NCBI GenBank assembly: GCA_018970845.1
Contig: JAGWVO010000197.1
Coordinates: forward strand, 1-6,807
From: Planctomycetota bacterium
GTDB lineage: Bacteria; Planctomycetota; Planctomycetia; Gemmatales; Gemmataceae
Reading direction: 5' to 3'
DNA length: 6,807 bases
The position numbers and the translations under genes were made by a program. Below, piece by piece: positions 4,638 to 6,807 of the stretch; the first letter of the stretch is position 1, and the number at the start of each line of letters is the position of its first letter. The notes beneath the pieces are model-generated. The model was not told where the DNA came from. It searched no databases and was given only the letters and a program-made list of their open reading frames with translations.

Positions 4638-5603
4638 ATGCGCAGCGAATTCAACAGGTTCGCCTTCACCCTGATCGAATTGCTCGTGGTGATCGCCATC
4701 ATCGCCGTTCTGATCGGCCTTCTGGTTCCCGCCGTCCAGAAGGTGAGGGAAGCCGCCAACCGGATGAGTTGCACCAACAACCTCAAGCAGGTGGGCATAG
4801 CCCTTCATAATTACGAGGGGACGAACGGCATGTTTCCGGCCGCCTCCACGGGTCCGGCGTCGACCTCGGCCCCGACGCCGCCCTTCCGCCATGGTTGGGT
4901 CGCCTACACCCTGCCGTGGATTGAACAGGACAATGTCCGAAAAGCCTATGACATCAACGCCAACTGGTACGACCCGGTGAACGCGCAGGTCATCTTGATT
5001 CCCATCAAGACCTATAGCTGCCCTTCCGCCGACTTCGGCCGCATGGCCACTTCCACCTCGATGAATGTCTACGGCAGGCGGACAGCGGCGGCATGGGATT
5101 ACGCCAGCGTCAATGTTTCCTCCTATGCTCCCGGCTATTCGGGAACAACGAATGCTGCAAGACGAAATGGTGTCATGAACGACCGTCTAGGTTCTGCTGT
5201 CGCCGAAATTATGGACGGGCTATCCAACACCCTCATGGTGTCGGAAGATGCGAATAGGCCCCAACTTTGGGTCATGGGAAAAAAAAGAACCGACATCACC
5301 GCCGACACCAGCAATTTTCCCAACGGTAATGTCGGCCCGGGCGAAGTTTCCGGAGGCGTTTGGGCCGAACACCAGAAAGCCGTTTCCGTCGGCGGAGCAT
5401 CCGCCGATGGCACGACCACCGTGGGAGGAGGGCCATGCGCCATCAACTGCACGAACGATTGGGAACTTTACGGAATGCACCCAGGCGGCGTGAACGGACT
5501 GATGGCCGACGGATCGGTCCGTTTCCTGAAGTCGGGTATGGCGATCGATTTTCTTGCCGCGTTGTGCAGCAGGGCGGGGGGCGAATCCCCCATCAGTGAT
5601 TGA
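4638..5603 (+). CDS. DUF1559 protein with prepilin-type N-terminus
   Basis: A 321-aa protein. Residues 10-34 are the prepilin-type methylation and membrane segment (FTLIELLVVIAIIAVLIGLL, then VPAVQ). VREAANRMSCTNNLKQVGIA and HNYEGTNGMFP follow, the start of the classic DUF1559 family signature. The C-terminal mark is HPGGVNGLMADGSVRF at 281-296, and the end (ALCSRAGGE) is also typical. E14 is the conserved Glu at mature position 5. The residue before the cleavage site is Ala9, where almost all relatives have Gly. The product is expected to be exported and membrane-anchored through a pseudopilin-like helix; its function is unknown, though the family is greatly expanded in planctomycetes. ATG at 4638 is chosen because it gives the usual short leader; TTG at 4626 would add four residues. 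Neither has a clear ribosome binding site. The DUF1800 gene follows after 5 nt. Confidence 0.95.
   Translation: MRSEFNRFAFTLIELLVVIAIIAVLIGLLVPAVQKVREAANRMSCTNNLKQVGIALHNYEGTNGMFPAASTGPASTSAPTPPFRHGWVAYTLPWIEQDNVRKAYDINANWYDPVNAQVILIPIKTYSCPSADFGRMATSTSMNVYGRRTAAAWDYASVNVSSYAPGYSGTTNAARRNGVMNDRLGSAVAEIMDGLSNTLMVSEDANRPQLWVMGKKRTDITADTSNFPNGNVGPGEVSGGVWAEHQKAVSVGGASADGTTTVGGGPCAINCTNDWELYGMHPGGVNGLMADGSVRFLKSGMAIDFLAALCSRAGGESPISD
5576..5591 (+). other. GC hairpin at the DUF1559-DUF1800 junction
   Basis: GGGGG and CCCCC enclose a loop of five or six bases (GGGGGG-CGAAT-CCCCC), within the last codons of the DUF1559 gene and 17 bases before the next ATG. No T run follows directly, so it is not a standard terminator. 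It could slow ribosomes or modulate coupling, or be chance. Confidence 0.3.
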
Positions 5604-5608
5604 ACGCC

Positions 5609-6807
5609 ATGGCAACAACGCTTCTATTTTTTTTGGCATTGGCGGCGCCACCTTCGGGGTCCGCCATCACATGGGATGAAGCCGCCGCCCGTCACCTCCT
5701 GAGCCGGGCCTGCCTGGGCGGAACTCCCGAACAAGCCCGGGCCCTTGCCGCGATGCCCCTCAACGAGGCCGTCGATCGCCTGCTTGCGGAGGCAAGCGCG
5801 GCACCGGCGGCGTCCAGGCCCCCATGGGCGCGCGATGTCTGGGTCAACAAGTTGCGCCGCTACTCCGACATGCCCCGCGAGGAGTACCTCGTCACCTTCC
5901 GCAGGGCCAGTTCCCGATGCGACCGCGAGATAATCGACCTCAAGACGGCATGGATGTCACGCATGTGCGGCGGTCCGTCACCCCTTCTTGAAAACATGAC
6001 GCTTTTCTGGCACGGCCACTTCACGACGGCCACCAGCAAGCTCTTCGCCGCAAGCCAGGCCCAGGAACAGCAGTTGGCCACCTGGCGCAGGCACGCGCTG
6101 GGTAATTTCCGCCAGTTCCTCGCCGCCGCGACCCTTGATCCGGCAATGATGATCTACCTCGACATGGAAGGATCCGAGCGAACCAATCCCAATGAGAATT
6201 ACGCGCGCGAACTCCTCGAACTCTTTTCCCTGGGAGTCGGAAACTACACCGAGGCTGACATCCGGGGAATCGCCCGGGCCCTCACAGGTTATTCCCTCGA
6301 CGCCCCCCGCGGCGTTGTGAAGCCCGACCGGCCCACCAGTCCGTCCACGGCCCGATCGATGGCGCGCGACGGGCTTGTCCCCACATTCAATCCCGCCTCC
6401 CATGACAATGGCGCCAAGGCCATTTTCGGCAAAACCGGCACATTCAAGCTTGATGATGTCCTCGATTTGGTGGTTGCCCATCCAGCCTGCGGCAATCACC
6501 TCGCGGGACGCCTGGTGGATCATTTCGGAGCGCATGACCCCCGGGGCGCATTGAGGGCGCGAATGGCACAGATATTCAGGGAAACGCGAGGCGAGATCCG
6601 CCCGATGGTGCGGGAACTGCTCGTATCCGACGAATTCCTGTCGCCTCTGTCTCGCGGGAACAGGGTCAAGGGCCCCGTCAGGCTGATCGTCGGCGCCTGC
6701 CGCGACCTGGGAATCTCTGGCGGCATACCCGCGTCCTTCCCCCGCGCCTCCGCCATCCTCGGGCAGGACCTGTTCAATCCGCCCACCGTCAAGGGTTGGC
6801 CCCAAGG
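5609..6807 (+). CDS. DUF1800 family protein (3' end off window)
   Basis: The frame is open from ATG at 5609 to the right edge, giving 399 residues. Family motifs appear in order: HLLSRACLGGTPEQA at 29-43, MTLFWHGHFTTATSKL at 130-145, NENYARELLELFSLGVGNYT at 195-214 followed by a DIRGIARALTGY stretch, HDNGAKAIFG at 265-274, and GQDLFNPPTVKGWPQ at 385-399. The last motif lies near the end of most family members, so only the C-terminal part is missing. Residues 1-19 may be a signal peptide cleaved after Gly-Ser-Ala, although the n-region has no positive charge. DUF1800 proteins are of unknown biochemical function and are often encoded next to a DUF1501 protein, which would be expected to the right. 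The start lies 5 nt after the DUF1559 stop with no clear ribosome binding site, so translation is probably coupled. Confidence 0.95.
   Translation, partial: MATTLLFFLALAAPPSGSAITWDEAAARHLLSRACLGGTPEQARALAAMPLNEAVDRLLAEASAAPAASRPPWARDVWVNKLRRYSDMPREEYLVTFRRASSRCDREIIDLKTAWMSRMCGGPSPLLENMTLFWHGHFTTATSKLFAASQAQEQQLATWRRHALGNFRQFLAAATLDPAMMIYLDMEGSERTNPNENYARELLELFSLGVGNYTEADIRGIARALTGYSLDAPRGVVKPDRPTSPSTARSMARDGLVPTFNPASHDNGAKAIFGKTGTFKLDDVLDLVVAHPACGNHLAGRLVDHFGAHDPRGALRARMAQIFRETRGEIRPMVRELLVSDEFLSPLSRGNRVKGPVRLIVGACRDLGISGGIPASFPRASAILGQDLFNPPTVKGWPQ

Noticed and set aside
5279..5286. Run of eight A in the DUF1559 gene as a slippage site
   Set aside because: It encodes the Lys-Lys of an intact frame; with no sign of a second product it is probably just codon choice.
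5978..6805. Minus-strand open frame of 275 residues
   Set aside because: It is antisense to the DUF1800 gene, which carries its family motifs in order.

Overview
The window is GC-rich bacterial DNA and most likely comes from a planctomycete. The strongest signs are a DUF1559 pseudopilin-like protein, a family greatly expanded in Planctomycetes, and directly downstream a DUF1800 protein, a family also very common there. There is no rRNA, CRISPR array, integrase or transposase, and the lineage call rests on protein families alone.

Layout, left to right. (1) Positions 1-1361, minus strand: a two-gene unit of contractile-injection (type VI secretion) tip components. A complete 98-aa PAAR spike-tip protein is followed, 43 nt downstream, by the first 340 residues of a VgrG spike protein that runs off the left edge. 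The longest open frames on the plus strand here are antisense shadows. (2) Positions 1362-1630: a 269-nt divergent intergenic region with a perfect inverted repeat touching a good -10 box. (3) Positions 1631-2536, plus strand: a 301-aa protein I do not recognise, with a compact four-cysteine motif and an acidic tail. (4) Positions 2593-2675: tRNA-Leu(CAA). (5) Positions 2795-4497: a nickel-related cluster. Two plus-strand genes overlap by ATGA and encode a DUF4198 (NikK-like) exported protein and a NikL-like exported protein with one C-terminal membrane helix. They converge, with a 3-nt gap, on a minus-strand gene for the nickel-responsive repressor NikR. (6) Positions 4638-6807, plus strand: DUF1559 protein, then 5 nt later a DUF1800 protein cut by the right edge.

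How the genes work together. PAAR would cap the VgrG trimer at the tip of an injection tube; any cargo gene would probably lie beyond the left edge. The two exported proteins probably bind or present nickel outside the cytoplasmic membrane, and NikR senses nickel inside. No NikM/Q/O transporter gene is present, so the permease must be elsewhere or the pair acts alone. The DUF1559-DUF1800 pair is probably co-transcribed and both products are exported; their biochemical roles are unknown.

Most unusual points: a nickel pair without a transporter, both members of which are predicted to begin with histidine after signal-peptide removal; NikR-box-like sequences upstream of nikR; the unrecognised four-cysteine protein divergent from the PAAR-VgrG genes; and an alanine in place of the near-invariant glycine at the prepilin cleavage site of the DUF1559 protein. 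I see no clear sign of a wholly new system.
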